Source of the DNA: Legionellales bacterium
Lineage (GTDB): Bacteria; Pseudomonadota; Gammaproteobacteria; Berkiellales; Berkiellaceae
Reading direction: 5' to 3'
DNA length: 40,745 bases
Assembly (NCBI GenBank): GCA_947475765.1
Contig: CANJMM010000015.1
Location: forward strand, 1 to 40,745
The position numbers were made by a program, and so were the translations under genes. How positions within the stretch are numbered: the first letter of the stretch is position 1; each line of letters opens with the position of its first letter. This document shows, one piece after another, positions 7,265-16,752 of the stretch. The notes under the pieces are model-generated. The model ran no database searches. It worked only from the letters and a program-made list of their open reading frames with translations, and was not told the origin of the DNA.

Positions 7265-7747
7265 TTATCTATTATAACTTCGGACTGCAAATGAGCTCAC
7301 ATTTAAAACAGTTGTAGGGACTCTTTCACGAGGACTAGATCTTTTTGTTGGGCTGCCACTCAAAAGCACAGGTGCGACAGGTGCAGTATCCATAGCAGCA
7401 ACAACAGGTTCAGCAGCATCTACAGCTACAACAGGGGCAAGACCGTGATCATGTGCAGGTTCGGCTTCAGGACGTGCAGCTTCAAAAGCCAGTTCAGCAG
7501 CAGCTTTCCTATTCGCATGCGAGGTATAGAACTTAGATGTCACAGCCAGCGTCATCGTAATAGCAGCACCAACAACACCATAATAACATGCTTCTGTCGC
7601 TATTTGTTCTGTAGATAAAGACGATAAGGCAACCTTTGTTGAGTAAGCAAAATATGCACCCCCTAAAAGAGCCCCTCCTATAAATCTTGGCGTCACAAAT
7701 TGAGCCGTATTTTTTAATCGTTCTTTTGCTTTTGTCATAATCGTCAT
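7265..7747 (-). CDS. Small hypothetical membrane protein with Ala/Pro-rich tail
   Basis: 160 residues; I do not recognise the family. There are two probable membrane or amphipathic segments, residues ~22-43 (FIGGALLGGAYFAYSTKVAL) and ~50-70 (ACYYGVVGAAITMTLAVTS). They are followed by a long Ala/Pro/Val-rich, low-complexity tail and a basic end (SPTKRSSPRERV). The start ATG has GGATG upstream and shares the GTTTTATTATG leader sequence with the ankyrin genes. The tail's APVAPVLLSGS is faintly like the ankyrin family's APVPVTFS peptide. Both resemblances are weak. A clear terminator follows. Function unknown; real coding is supported by the RBS, the terminator and the compositional structure. 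Confidence 0.65.
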   Translation of the reverse strand: MTIMTKAKERLKNTAQFVTPRFIGGALLGGAYFAYSTKVALSSLSTEQIATEACYYGVVGAAITMTLAVTSKFYTSHANRKAAAELAFEAARPEAEPAHDHGLAPVVAVDAAEPVVAAMDTAPVAPVLLSGSPTKRSSPRERVPTTVLNVSSFAVRSYNR

Positions 7748-7790
7748 AATAAAACATCCATCTGAATAAAATAAGTGCGTTAATTTTTTT

Positions 7791-7819
7791 ATAAAAAATA
7801 TACTGGGCTAACCAGCCCA
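7791..7819 (-). terminator. Probable terminator of hda
   Basis: On the minus strand TGGGCT, loop GGTT, AGCCCA, then GTATATTTTTTAT. A six-pair stem with a T-rich tail 36 bases after the hda stop codon. Confidence 0.6.
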
Positions 7820-7854
7820 TGTTCTATAGTACTTGAATATTTTAAAAAGTAAAT

Positions 7855-8568
7855 TTACTTAATGATAGACTTAACAAAGGGGATGGTTAACTTACGCTGC
7901 CTCACGATAGAGGCTTTACTGAGTTGATTTAAAATAGCATTAAGATGAGACATGTTTCTAGTTACCCTACTAAGCAAATATCGGCCTACTTCTTCGGGTA
8001 GCTCCATGCCTATATCTTTGGCATGCATTTGAATGGCTTCTAATTTTTCATCGTCTTTTAGAGAATCCAAATGAATAGTCAGCCCCCAAGCTAACCTTGA
8101 GGCCAAGTCGGCCAATTGAATGCCCAGTGCTTGAGGTGCGCAGCTGCCCGCAATAATTAATCTGGTTTGATTATTTTCACGCATTTTATTGTATAAATGA
8201 AAAAAAGCTTCTTCCCAAATGGGCTGATTTGCGAGTAAATTCATATTATCGACACAAATCACATCGAGTTTATCTAAGCCTTGAAACACCAAATTAGGCT
8301 GTTGTGCTTGAATTAATTCTTGACTGAGCGGCAAATAAAGCCCTGATACCCCATAAGCCGAAGCCCGATGAATGGTTGCCTGAAGTAAATGACTTTTTCC
8401 TACGCCGCTGCTGCCCCAAAGGTAGCAATATTTTTCTGAAAAAGGCGAATTAATTCTAGACAGCGTAACCAGCGCCTCTTGATTGGTGAGCGAATCTCCG
8501 GGGAAAAAGTTATCGAAAGTCGCATCTCCACGCAAAAATACGTCAAACGGCAATTGAGCCGACGTCAT
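7855..8568 (-). CDS. hda: DnaA regulatory inactivator Hda
   Basis: A 237-residue DnaA-like AAA+ protein. With the DNA-loaded sliding clamp it promotes ATP hydrolysis by DnaA, preventing re-initiation of replication. Residues 5-8 (QLPF) fit the N-terminal clamp-binding motif. Walker A is at residues 52-60 (GSSGVGKSH). Walker B is VICVDNM. The arginine-containing ASRLAWG region and the C-terminal lid follow. It lacks the DNA-binding domain IV of DnaA, as Hda does. A strong AGGGAGGGG Shine-Dalgarno precedes the ATG. It is divergent from purM, a common arrangement in gammaproteobacteria that separates Hda from true DnaA. Confidence 0.93.
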   Translation of the reverse strand: MTSAQLPFDVFLRGDATFDNFFPGDSLTNQEALVTLSRINSPFSEKYCYLWGSSGVGKSHLLQATIHRASAYGVSGLYLPLSQELIQAQQPNLVFQGLDKLDVICVDNMNLLANQPIWEEAFFHLYNKMRENNQTRLIIAGSCAPQALGIQLADLASRLAWGLTIHLDSLKDDEKLEAIQMHAKDIGMELPEEVGRYLLSRVTRNMSHLNAILNQLSKASIVRQRKLTIPFVKSIIK

Positions 8569-8819
8569 GATCCCCTCCCTTTTTGATAAAAAAGTTAATA
8601 ATACACCAATACGCTTTGAGGAAAATGCTTATTTTTTTGAAACTAAAATAAAAGCTTCTTGACTGGCTTTAATTAACGCGAAAAGTTTATTAGCTATCTC
8701 ACTCTTGTTCTTAATGCTTATTCTTACTTCTTATTCTTATTCTTAAATTGGTCTAGCATGGCTTGATGTGGGTTGGTAGAATAACGTTTGTATTTTAAAC
8801 TTGTATTTTAGAAGGCCGT

Positions 8820-9839
8820 ATGACTGAATCTATTACCTATAAACAAGCTGGCGTAGACATAGAAGCTGGCAACGCCCTGGTTGAAAATATTAAAAAAATA
8901 GCCAAACCCACACATCGTCCAGGTGTATTAGCCGGCATAGGGGGTTTTAGCTCACTTTTTTCATTGCCTATCGATAAATACAAAGAACCTATTTTAGTGT
9001 CTGCTACCGATGGTGTAGGCACCAAGCTCAAATTGGCCATAGATACCAATTCACATGATCAAATTGGCATCGACTTAGTCGCCATGTGTGTCAACGATAT
9101 TATTGTCAATGGCGCTGAGCCCTTGTATTTTTTAGATTATTTTGCCACAGGCAAACTGTCTGTTGAAACGGCCACCCAAGTGATTCAAGGTATTGCTGAA
9201 GGCTGTTTACAAGCGGGTTGTGCCTTAGTTGGCGGTGAAACAGCTGAAATGCCAGGTATCTACCAAGGCGAAGATTATGATTTAGCCGGCTTTTGTGTTG
9301 GTATTGTCGAAAAAAACAAAGTAATTGACGGACATACCGTCAAAGCAGGGGATAAATTAATTGCGCTTGCTTCAACGGGGCTGCATTCTAATGGATTTTC
9401 TTTGGTGCGAAAAATACTAGATGTCAAAAAAATAGATATTCATAGCACCTTAATAAATGATGAACCGCTTATTAATGTCTTGCTCACCCCAACTAAAATT
9501 TATGTTAAATCTTTATTAAGACTCATGAATCAAAATTTAATTAAAGCTGCTGCGCATATTACCGGTGGCGGTATACCTGAAAACTTACCGCGTGTCTTAC
9601 CCAAATCGCTTACGGCTCAAATTAACTACAGTTCTTGGGAAATTCCTTCGATTTTTCAAGCATTAAAAAAATGGGGCAACATTCCAGAAGAAGATTTTTG
9701 GAAGACTTTTAATAATGGCGTCGGTATGATTTTGTGCGTAGCAGAAACCGATGTAGAAACCGTATTGGCCAGTTTAAAGCAATCGGGTGAAAAAGCTTGG
9801 TTAATAGGTGAAGTTAGCCCGAACCCACACTATGATTAA
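8820..9839 (+). CDS. purM: Phosphoribosylformylglycinamidine cyclo-ligase (AIR synthase)
   Basis: A 339-residue enzyme of the fifth purine-synthesis step: ATP-dependent closure of FGAM to aminoimidazole ribotide, in the cytoplasm. Diagnostic stretches are the N-terminal [16 protein letters not shown], the ATP/phosphate-binding [32 protein letters not shown] and [16 protein letters not shown]. Full family length. It overlaps purN by eight bases, so the two are translationally coupled. The upstream 251-bp gap shared with divergent hda holds a CTTATT-type repeat (about 8710-8745) but no promoter I would insist on. Confidence 0.97.
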   Translation: MTESITYKQAGVDIEAGNALVENIKKIAKPTHRPGVLAGIGGFSSLFSLPIDKYKEPILVSATDGVGTKLKLAIDTNSHDQIGIDLVAMCVNDIIVNGAEPLYFLDYFATGKLSVETATQVIQGIAEGCLQAGCALVGGETAEMPGIYQGEDYDLAGFCVGIVEKNKVIDGHTVKAGDKLIALASTGLHSNGFSLVRKILDVKKIDIHSTLINDEPLINVLLTPTKIYVKSLLRLMNQNLIKAAAHITGGGIPENLPRVLPKSLTAQINYSSWEIPSIFQALKKWGNIPEEDFWKTFNNGVGMILCVAETDVETVLASLKQSGEKAWLIGEVSPNPHYD

Positions 9840-10431
9840 AGCTAAACGTATTGTCGTGTTAATTGGCGGAAATGGATCTAATTTACAAGCACTGATTCAT
9901 GCTAGCCAAAATAAACCCGATGCTTTTAATATAATCGGCGTGATAAGCCATAATCCCAGTGCTTATGGCCTAGAACGTGCAAAAAAAGCAAATTTGCCGA
10001 CTTATACCGTAGATGCTAAGCTATTTGCTAATCATAAAGCTGGGTTCGAGCAGTGCATACTCGATATTTTAGCAGAATTAAAGCCCGATTTAATTTGCCT
10101 GGCTGGTTTTATGCGCATATTATCCAAAGCATTTATTCAAGCTTATCCGCATCATATTATTAATATTCATCCGTCTTTATTACCTAAATATCCTGGCTTA
10201 AATACGCACAAACAAGTCATTGCCAATCAAGATACAGAACATGGTGCCACGGTACATTGGGTGAATGAACAACTGGATGCCGGCCCTATTATTGCCCAAG
10301 AAAAAATAGCGGTTCAGCCAGATGATACGGAAGACAGCATCAAACTCAAAGTTTTAGCCCTAGAACATCAACTCTATCCCCAAGTTATTTATCAACTGGC
10401 GACAGAATATACTATAAAGGTTAGGTCGTGA
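9832..10431 (+). CDS. purN: Phosphoribosylglycinamide formyltransferase
   Basis: A 199-residue formyl-THF-dependent transferase of purine synthesis (GAR to FGAR). It has the nucleotide-binding [11 protein letters not shown] at the N-terminus, the catalytic [12 protein letters not shown] loop (the Asn and His residues) and the Asp in DAGPII. I start it at the ATG at 9832 inside the purM stop region (ATGATTAA), because the product then begins [15 protein letters not shown] like other PurN proteins. A GTG at 9808 would add eight unmatched residues. The stop codon overlaps the next gene's GTG (GTGA). Operon purM-purN-DUF3108. Confidence 0.96.
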   Translation: MIKAKRIVVLIGGNGSNLQALIHASQNKPDAFNIIGVISHNPSAYGLERAKKANLPTYTVDAKLFANHKAGFEQCILDILAELKPDLICLAGFMRILSKAFIQAYPHHIINIHPSLLPKYPGLNTHKQVIANQDTEHGATVHWVNEQLDAGPIIAQEKIAVQPDDTEDSIKLKVLALEHQLYPQVIYQLATEYTIKVRS

Positions 10432-11216
10432 AACAATTATCCCTTGTCCATTTATTAATCGGATCCTTATTTTTTATTTTTATTTATGGCGCCTCTCTCA
10501 ATGCCCGAGCAAATCTAGACCCTCAAGCCAGCACCCTGCAAGCCCCTCGTCATGAAGATGTTTTTCCTTTTGAAAGCTATGAAGCGCGTTATAAAATTAT
10601 TTGGCGTGGTGTCGATGCAGGGGTGTCTATTCATCGCTTAAGCAGTGCCACTGAGCATCGTTTTTATTTTGAATCGGTTACTGAGCCTCATTTGGCGTTT
10701 TTACCTTTTCATGCCTTAGAAAGCACGCTGTTTACTTGGGAAAAAAATGAAATAAAGCCCTATCAATTTCAATACAATATTAACGAGGGCAAAAAAAAGC
10801 GCATTGGACATATTCAATTTGACTGGGCTAAAAACAAAATTATCAGCTTAATGCCTTCTGATCCTTTTGAATTGGAATTAGCGTCTCATTTTCAAGACAA
10901 ACTCACCCATTTACTCATGGTCAGAAGAGATCTTCAAAAATTAAAGCCTGAAAATCAAGTTATTTTGCCTATTACTTATGTCGTTGCCACAGGGGATAAA
11001 ACAAAATCTTATACTTTTGAACATGTGGGGACAGAAATGCTCGAAACCCCTATGGGTAATCTTAAAGTCATTAAATTAGAAAACACGACTCAAAAAAACC
11101 GAGTCACAACGATTTGGTTTGCCAAAGAATGGCGCTATTTTCCTGTTAAAATCATGCATGCTCGCGGCGGTAAAATCATTACCACCGCAGAAATCATCGG
11201 ATTAAGTCAGCGGTAA
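10428..11216 (+). CDS. DUF3108-family periplasmic protein
   Basis: 262 residues with an N-terminal signal peptide (hydrophobic residues ~7-22, likely cleavage after NARA), so probably periplasmic. The mature part has the DUF3108 pattern: [19 protein letters not shown] near the start, [20 protein letters not shown], and a lipocalin/barrel-like alternation of strands. The biochemical role of the family is unknown. The GTG start overlaps the purN stop by four bases, so it is the third gene of the purine operon; the same purN-DUF3108 linkage is familiar in gammaproteobacteria. Its last 15 bases overlap the convergent dcd gene. Confidence 0.85.
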   Translation: MKQLSLVHLLIGSLFFIFIYGASLNARANLDPQASTLQAPRHEDVFPFESYEARYKIIWRGVDAGVSIHRLSSATEHRFYFESVTEPHLAFLPFHALESTLFTWEKNEIKPYQFQYNINEGKKKRIGHIQFDWAKNKIISLMPSDPFELELASHFQDKLTHLLMVRRDLQKLKPENQVILPITYVVATGDKTKSYTFEHVGTEMLETPMGNLKVIKLENTTQKNRVTTIWFAKEWRYFPVKIMHARGGKIITTAEIIGLSQR

Positions 11217-11777
11217 CGTCACCCCTGTTTGGCCTTGATACTTTCCACACCTATCGGCATAAGACACTTCACAAATCTCTTCGGCTGCCAAAAAAATCAT
11301 TTGCGCCACGCCTTCATTTGCATAAATTTTAGCCGGCAATGGCGTGGTATTAGAAAATTCTAAAGTCACATGCCCTTCCCACTCAGGCTCTAACGGCGTG
11401 ACGTTTACAATAATGCCACAACGCGCATAAGTCGACTTACCTAAACAAATGGTGAGTACATTACGGGGGATTTTAAAAAACTCTACTGTACGTGCTAAAG
11501 CAAAAGAATTAGGGGGAATAATACACACTTCGCCCACAAAATCGACAAAAGATCGTTCATCAAATTTTTTAGGATCGACTATAGTAGAATTAATATTGGT
11601 GAAAATTTTAAATTCATTGGCACAACGTACATCGTAGCCATAACTGGATACGCCATAAGAGATAATTTTATCTTCAGGTCTTTGTATTTCTTGTCTTACT
11701 TGCCTTTCAACAAAAGGCGTTATCATCTTGTGCTCAATCGCCATTCTGCGAATCCAGCTATCCGATCGAATGCTCAT
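11202..11777 (-). CDS. dcd: dCTP deaminase
   Basis: 191 residues, slightly shorter than the 193 of E. coli Dcd. It converts dCTP to dUTP, feeding thymidylate synthesis. Seen: [20 protein letters not shown] near the N-terminus, the [13 protein letters not shown] active-site loop (Arg and Ser), the catalytic-Glu segment [17 protein letters not shown], and the C-terminal [12 protein letters not shown] that closes over the triphosphate. Its ATG overlaps the upstream apbC/mrp gene by 20 bases, indicating co-transcription, an order common in this group. Confidence 0.97.
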   Translation of the reverse strand: MSIRSDSWIRRMAIEHKMITPFVERQVRQEIQRPEDKIISYGVSSYGYDVRCANEFKIFTNINSTIVDPKKFDERSFVDFVGEVCIIPPNSFALARTVEFFKIPRNVLTICLGKSTYARCGIIVNVTPLEPEWEGHVTLEFSNTTPLPAKIYANEGVAQMIFLAAEEICEVSYADRCGKYQGQTGVTLPLT

Positions 11778-12894
11778 GTTTTTCTCCTTTTTTTTCGTGG
11801 CTAGTGTGTATGGCCGTAATCGGAATGCCTGCGCGTAAATGAATGGGCTGACAAGCTAATTCTGCCGTAAGCTTCAATGCCAACTCTTGATATAATAGCG
11901 AAAATGGGCTTTGGGGATTTTTTACTACCGTCGGATAACCTGCATCGAGATCTTGGCCTATTGACGAGTCATAAGGCAATTCGGCTAATAAAGGCACCTC
12001 TGCTCGCTCAGCCATTTTCTTGCCACCTTGTTGCCCAAATAAATAATCTGGATGTTGGCAAGCCGAACAAACATGATAACTCATGTTTTCGACTACCCCT
12101 AAAATAGGCACACCCACTTTTTTAAACATATTTAAACCTTTTTCTGCAGCTGAAACGGCTACATCTTGAGGCGTAGTGACAATAATGGCCCCTGAAAGAG
12201 GAAATTTTTGCGCCATCGTGAGCTGGGTATCTCCTGTGCCAGGAGGCAAATCCAGGATTAAATAATCTAACTCGCCCCAAATGGTTTCAAATAACAACTG
12301 CTGTAAAGCTGAGCTCACCATAGGGCCTCGCCAAATTGCCGGCACATCTGAATCAATTAAATAGCCAATTGACATGGTTTTTAAGCCAAACTTTTCAATA
12401 GGCAGAATTTTTTTCTGTTCACTAATTTCGGCTCTACCTGAAATGCCTAACATTCGGGGCTGCGTTGGGCCATAAATATCGGCATCTAATAGCCCAACTT
12501 TGAGCCCTAATTGGCTTAAGGCCAGTGCCAAATTAACGGCAACACTGGATTTTCCTACCCCGCCTTTACCAGAGCCCACAACAATCATATTTTTAATGCC
12601 TGCAATGGCCTGAACTTGAGGCAAAATTTGATGCGTTGCAATACGCCAAGTGATGCTAAAATTTGCGGGCAATGTGTATTGCTCAGCTAACTGCATTCTT
12701 ATGTTTTCTTGGACCCATAATGGCACAGGGTAATTAAACCTAAGTTTTGCCACTAGCTTGCTTTCTATGATTAATTTAGCGACTTTATTTAAGCCTTTTC
12801 TACTAAACGGATCGAAAAAATTCTCTAAACTATTTTCCAAAATATCGGGTAAAATATTAGGCAAGATGATATTGGGTGGGTTTGGGTTATTCAT
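11758..12894 (-). CDS. apbC: Iron-sulfur cluster carrier protein ApbC/Mrp
   Basis: A 378-residue P-loop ATPase of the Mrp/NBP35 family that binds and transfers Fe-S clusters in the cytoplasm. The deviant Walker A is at residues 107-117 ([11 protein letters not shown]). [16 protein letters not shown] and [13 protein letters not shown] are family signatures, and the CxxC that bridges the cluster in the dimer lies in [15 protein letters not shown]. An N-terminal DUF59-like region (to ~90) is short and divergent. The C-terminus carries a His/Lys/Glu-rich extension. It is divergent from metG, and mrp beside metG is a classic gammaproteobacterial pairing. Starts at an ATG at 12894. Confidence 0.95.
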   Translation of the reverse strand: MNNPNPPNIILPNILPDILENSLENFFDPFSRKGLNKVAKLIIESKLVAKLRFNYPVPLWVQENIRMQLAEQYTLPANFSITWRIATHQILPQVQAIAGIKNMIVVGSGKGGVGKSSVAVNLALALSQLGLKVGLLDADIYGPTQPRMLGISGRAEISEQKKILPIEKFGLKTMSIGYLIDSDVPAIWRGPMVSSALQQLLFETIWGELDYLILDLPPGTGDTQLTMAQKFPLSGAIIVTTPQDVAVSAAEKGLNMFKKVGVPILGVVENMSYHVCSACQHPDYLFGQQGGKKMAERAEVPLLAELPYDSSIGQDLDAGYPTVVKNPQSPFSLLYQELALKLTAELACQPIHLRAGIPITAIHTSHEKKGEKHEHSIG

Positions 12895-13007
12895 AAAGTA
12901 AGCTCAATCAACTATCACTATAAATACAATAAATTATATAATTTTAGGCTATTTTAACATAACTATCATATAATAAATAGTTAACTAAATATTGGATAAA
13001 TCACCGC

Positions 13008-15059
13008 ATGCATACAAACACGTCTTCTGAACGCCAAATTTTAGTCACCAGTGCCTTGCCTTATGCAAATGGATCCATACATTTAGGCTACATGTTAGAA
13101 ACCATTCAATCTGATATTTGGGTTCGCTTTCAAAAATTAAGATTAATTTCTTGTTATCATATTTGTGGCACCGATGCACACGGTACCCCTATTATGATTC
13201 GGGCACAAAAAGAACAGATAACACCAGAAGCTTTAGTTCAAAGGCTCAACCAAGAACAAAAACAAGATCTCCACGATTTTCATATTGCCTTTGATCAATT
13301 TTATACAACCCATTCTCCTGAAAATCAAGAACTGGCTAATGCTATCTATGCCAAATTAAAAACAAATGGCGATATCGTTACCAAAACCATTGAACAAGCT
13401 TATGATCCCATTGAAAATATGTTTTTACCCGATAGATTTGTCAAAGGAAACTGTCCAAAATGTGGGGCCCCAGATCAATATGGCGACAACTGTGAAGCCT
13501 GCGGTGCAACGTATGCGCCAACAGAATTAAAAAATCCTGTCTCCAGCTTATCAGGCGCCACCCCAGTTTTAAAAAAAACGGATCATGCCTTTTTTAAATT
13601 AGAACATTACAGCGAAAAACTTAAAAATTGGACCCAAAATGGCCATCTTCATTCTGCCATTAGCAATAAATTAGGAGAATGGTTTGAAGCAGGCCTAAAA
13701 TCTTGGGACATTACCCGAGATGCCCCTTATTTTGGCTTTCCTATTCCTGGATTAGTCGATAAATATTTTTATGTTTGGTTAGACGCCCCTATTGGCTACA
13801 TGGCCAGTTTTAAACATTTTTGTGATAAAAATGCGCTCGACTTTAATGCCTACTGGCGTCAAGATAGCACCGCCGAGCTTTATCATTTTATTGGTAAAGA
13901 CATTGTGTATTTTCATGCTTTATTTTGGCCCGCTATGTTAATGGGGGCTAACTTTAGAACACCCACTGCTATTTTTGCCCATGGCTTTTTAACGATTAAT
14001 GGCCAAAAAATGTCTAAATCTCGAGGGACATTTATTACGGCAAGACAATATTTAAACCATCTTCACCCCGATTATTTGCGCTACTATTTTGCGGCAAAAT
14101 TAAGCAGCGGTATCGATGATATTGACTTAAATTTTCAAGATTTCATACAACGTGTTAATGCAGATTTAATCAATAAATTCGTCAACATTGGCAGCCGTTT
14201 AGGGGCCATCTTAACCAAACAATTTGAAGGAAAACTCAGCGCACATTTAGATAAACCTGAACTATACGATCAATTTGTTCAACAGGCCCAATCTATTGCC
14301 CTTGGGTTTGAAACACGTGAATATCATAAAGCCATACGCGAAATTATGGCATTGGCCGATATCGCCAATCAATATATCGACCAAGAAAAACCTTGGGCCT
14401 TAATTAAAAATCCCGAGACCCATGATAAAGCTCAAGCAGTTTGTACGCTAGGCTTAAATTTATTTAAAATTTTAGCCACTTATTTAAAACCTGTGGTTCC
14501 GAGTTTAGTCTTAAAAATTGAAGCCTTTTTTAATCAAGGCGAATTGAATTGGGAAAACTTAGCCGAGCCTATTTTAAATAAAACCCTTAACCCTTTTACC
14601 CCACTATTCTCCCGTATCGAAGCAAAACAGGTAGACTTAATGATGCAAGAAGCAAAAACAGAAACAGAAATAACCATACAGCCAATAACCGCGCCTACTA
14701 TAGAGCCTACTATAGAGCCTATTGAACCGCTTATCACGATAGACGACTTTAGCAAAATTGATTTGCGTGTTGCAAAAATCATTCAGGCCGAAGCCATCCC
14801 TGAAGCCGATAAACTCTTAAAGTTAACTTTAGATATAGGCGAAGGCAGATATCGCCAAGTTTTTGCGGGCATTAAATCTGCCTATACGCCAGAATCGCTT
14901 CTGGGAAAATTTACCGTCATGGTCGCCAATTTAGCCCCTAGGAAAATGCGTTTTGGCCTATCTGAAGGCATGATTTTAGCGGCCAAGAGCCCTAATGAGT
15001 CTGGATTATATATTTTAGAACCACATGAAGGTGCAAAACCAGGTATGCGCCTACAATAA
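13008..15059 (+). CDS. metG: Methionyl-tRNA synthetase
   Basis: A 683-residue class I synthetase that charges tRNA-Met. The HIGH-type motif is [11 protein letters not shown] at residues 18-28, with Tyr28 where the last His is usual. The zinc knuckle CPKCG...CEACG is at ~149-166 and KMSKS at ~334-338. The anticodon-binding helical domain follows. A Pro/Ile/Glu-rich linker (12-bp tandem duplication at 14694-14717) leads to the C-terminal tRNA-binding/dimerisation domain, which starts [13 protein letters not shown]. It is two bases from the next gene, so metG-rnfB-nth-DUF1841-rhomboid probably form one operon. The upstream 113 bp share a TAACTAT/ATAGTTA inverted repeat around TATAAT (12960-12983), a possible promoter. 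Confidence 0.96.
   Translation: MHTNTSSERQILVTSALPYANGSIHLGYMLETIQSDIWVRFQKLRLISCYHICGTDAHGTPIMIRAQKEQITPEALVQRLNQEQKQDLHDFHIAFDQFYTTHSPENQELANAIYAKLKTNGDIVTKTIEQAYDPIENMFLPDRFVKGNCPKCGAPDQYGDNCEACGATYAPTELKNPVSSLSGATPVLKKTDHAFFKLEHYSEKLKNWTQNGHLHSAISNKLGEWFEAGLKSWDITRDAPYFGFPIPGLVDKYFYVWLDAPIGYMASFKHFCDKNALDFNAYWRQDSTAELYHFIGKDIVYFHALFWPAMLMGANFRTPTAIFAHGFLTINGQKMSKSRGTFITARQYLNHLHPDYLRYYFAAKLSSGIDDIDLNFQDFIQRVNADLINKFVNIGSRLGAILTKQFEGKLSAHLDKPELYDQFVQQAQSIALGFETREYHKAIREIMALADIANQYIDQEKPWALIKNPETHDKAQAVCTLGLNLFKILATYLKPVVPSLVLKIEAFFNQGELNWENLAEPILNKTLNPFTPLFSRIEAKQVDLMMQEAKTETEITIQPITAPTIEPTIEPIEPLITIDDFSKIDLRVAKIIQAEAIPEADKLLKLTLDIGEGRYRQVFAGIKSAYTPESLLGKFTVMVANLAPRKMRFGLSEGMILAAKSPNESGLYILEPHEGAKPGMRLQ
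14694..14717 (+). repeat. 12-bp tandem duplication in the metG linker
   Basis: CCTACTATAGAG twice, adding four residues (PTIE) to the linker before the tRNA-binding domain. Confidence 0.9.
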
Positions 15060-15061
15060 AA

Positions 15062-15649
15062 ATGAATTTACCGTTAATTGATCAAATTAATGCTGCCTTG
15101 CCACAAACTCAGTGTGAAAAATGCGGATACCCAGGCTGTTTACCTTATGCCACTGCGATTGTGACACAAGGGGTGGACATTAACCGCTGTCCGCCTGGTG
15201 GGCAAGCATTAATTGATCAAATTTCTGAATTCACTGGGCGACCTAAAGTCGCCCCTTATTATCCTACCCCACCCAAGCAAATAGCTAAAATTAATGAAGA
15301 TAATTGCATCGGGTGCATGTTATGTATTAAAGCCTGCCCTGTTGATGCCATTATAGGCGCATCTAAACAGCTGCATACGGTTTTAAGCTCAAGCTGTACT
15401 GGATGCGAATTATGTTTGCCACCTTGCCCCACCAGCTGTATTGAATTTTATCCTGTTGATTCAAATTCAAATTTAAATTCAAATTTAGCCAAAAAAAAGC
15501 TTTATCAAACCCGTTATGAATCTAAACAGCTTCGTGAAGAAAAAAATTTACAACTGAAATTAAAAAAACATTTTGCCCTAACCGACATTCAGACCATTCA
15601 AGATAAGCTCGCCAACATCTTAAAGCCGAAAAATCATGACGCCCCTTAA
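15062..15649 (+). CDS. rnfB: RnfB-like iron-sulfur protein lacking the membrane anchor
   Basis: 195 residues. It has the RnfB-type four-cysteine domain at C18, C21, C26 and C43 ([14 protein letters not shown]), then two [4Fe-4S] ferredoxin motifs at C82/C85/C88/C92 and C112/C115/C118/C122. Unlike Rnf/Rsx complex RnfB it begins directly with the iron-sulfur domain and has no N-terminal transmembrane helix, and no other rnf gene is nearby. A soluble electron-transfer role linked to its operon partner nth (whose own cluster needs iron and sulfur) is plausible but unproven. The linker after the last cluster carries a 12-bp tandem duplication (15463-15486; SNSNLNSNL). Overlaps nth by 14 bases. Confidence 0.87.
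   Translation: MNLPLIDQINAALPQTQCEKCGYPGCLPYATAIVTQGVDINRCPPGGQALIDQISEFTGRPKVAPYYPTPPKQIAKINEDNCIGCMLCIKACPVDAIIGASKQLHTVLSSSCTGCELCLPPCPTSCIEFYPVDSNSNLNSNLAKKKLYQTRYESKQLREEKNLQLKLKKHFALTDIQTIQDKLANILKPKNHDAP
15463..15486 (+). repeat. 12-bp tandem duplication in the rnfB-like gene
   Basis: AAATTCAAATTT twice, encoding an Asn/Ser/Leu-rich stretch in the C-terminal tail. Confidence 0.88.
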
Positions 15650-16274
15650 TATAAAAAAAATATTTGCCATTTTAGAAAAGCAAAACCCTGCTCCCAAAAC
15701 AGAATTGCTTTATACTTCTGTATTTGAATTATTAATTTCTGTTATCTTATCTGCTCAAGCAACCGATATTTCAGTCAATAAAGCCACTCGATTATTATAC
15801 CCTATCGCCAATACTCCCGAAAAAATACTCGCCTTAGGAGAAGCAGGATTAATACTTTATATAAAAAGCATTGGGCTCTATCCTACTAAAGCCAAAAACA
15901 TCATCAAAACTTGCGCTATTTTAATTCAAGCCTATAACAGCCAAGTACCCAATGATCGCAAAGCCCTAGAAGCCTTGCCTGGCGTGGGGCGAAAAACCGC
16001 CAATGTGGTATTAAATACGGCTTTTGGGCACCCTACTATCGCTGTAGACACGCATATATTACGTATTTCTAATAGAATAGGCTTAGCCAATGCTAAAACT
16101 CCCCTAAAAGTAGAACAGCAATTACTGGGGATTATTCCTAAAAAATATCTTAACAATGCACACCATTGGTTGATTTTACATGGACGTTATATTTGTAAAG
16201 CCAGAAAACCCGATTGTGCGGATTGTAAGATTAATAAATATTGTGATTATTACAACGTAAATAAAATAAAATAA
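15636..16274 (+). CDS. nth: Endonuclease III (DNA glycosylase/AP lyase)
   Basis: 212 residues, one more than E. coli Nth. It removes oxidised pyrimidines and nicks abasic sites in base-excision repair. The helix-hairpin-helix [12 protein letters not shown] carries the catalytic Lys120, and Asp138 lies in VDTHI, the same numbers as in E. coli. The [4Fe-4S] ligands are C187, C194, C197 and C203 (C-x6-C-x2-C-x5-C). The ATG at 15636 overlaps the rnfB-like gene. The last codons and stop lie inside the start of the ATAAA repeat tract, so the final NVNKIK is repeat-encoded. Confidence 0.97.
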   Translation: MTPLNIKKIFAILEKQNPAPKTELLYTSVFELLISVILSAQATDISVNKATRLLYPIANTPEKILALGEAGLILYIKSIGLYPTKAKNIIKTCAILIQAYNSQVPNDRKALEALPGVGRKTANVVLNTAFGHPTIAVDTHILRISNRIGLANAKTPLKVEQQLLGIIPKKYLNNAHHWLILHGRYICKARKPDCADCKINKYCDYYNVNKIK

Positions 16275-16315
16275 AATAAAATAAAATAAAATAAAATAAA
16301 ATAAAATAAAATAAA
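16261..16315. repeat. (ATAAA)11 pentanucleotide microsatellite
   Basis: Eleven perfect copies of ATAAA cover the last four codons plus stop of nth and run up to the Shine-Dalgarno region (AGAGA) of the next gene. The nth stop (16272-16274) falls early in the tract, so a change in copy number would leave Nth essentially unchanged but alter the spacing before the DUF1841 gene by five bases per unit. Confidence 0.95.
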
Positions 16316-16329
16316 AGAGAATAAATATT

Positions 16330-16752
16330 ATGTTTGGTCAAGACATTCAGGCACTTAGAACCGTTTATTTTGATGCCTGGGAAAAATTCAATCAACAGGC
16401 TATTTTAAGCCCGCTTGAACATATTATTACTCAAGCCATTTCCACCCATCCAGAATATCATGACTTTTTTTCTGACCGAAAAAATGTAAACCATACTCTA
16501 ACTCACTCAGATGGCACCCCCCATTTTTTTCACTTAGGCTTACATGTTGCTTTAGGAGAACAACTCCAAGCCGACAGACCAAAAGGCATAAAGAAAATTT
16601 ATACTAAATTAATGGGCTTATATTTTGACCCCATAGAAGTTGAGCATAAAATGATCCACTGTTTAATGGCCTTTTTAGTTGAATCGGCTCAACACCCAAA
16701 TCAGCCCAATGAAAAAAACTACTTAGCCAAACTTGAGAAACTGATATGTTAG
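16330..16752 (+). CDS. DUF1841-family protein
   Basis: 140 residues of the DUF1841 family, cytoplasmic and of unknown function, commonly encoded after nth in gammaproteobacteria. Family marks are the start MFGQDIQALRTVYFDAWEKF, LSPLEHIITQAISTHPEYH, HFFHLGLHVALGEQLQADRP and a C-terminal EHKMIHCLMAFLVESAQ. No membrane segment. AGAGAATA upstream of the ATG serves as ribosome binding site and is preceded immediately by the (ATAAA)11 tract. Overlaps the rhomboid gene by seven bases. Confidence 0.87.
   Translation: MFGQDIQALRTVYFDAWEKFNQQAILSPLEHIITQAISTHPEYHDFFSDRKNVNHTLTHSDGTPHFFHLGLHVALGEQLQADRPKGIKKIYTKLMGLYFDPIEVEHKMIHCLMAFLVESAQHPNQPNEKNYLAKLEKLIC

Noticed and set aside
7533-7820. 95-codon frame overlapping the 160-residue gene in another frame.
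   Set aside because: Cys/Tyr-rich translation with no structure; it is a shadow of the gene at 7265-7747.
8710-8745. CTTATT-type repeats upstream of purM as a PurR operator or riboswitch.
   Set aside because: No PurR-box-like palindrome and no conserved riboswitch core; a simple low-complexity repeat.
16255-16274. Phase variation of nth through the ATAAA tract.
   Set aside because: The stop codon lies in the first units, and other frames meet stops quickly, so only the last few residues could change.
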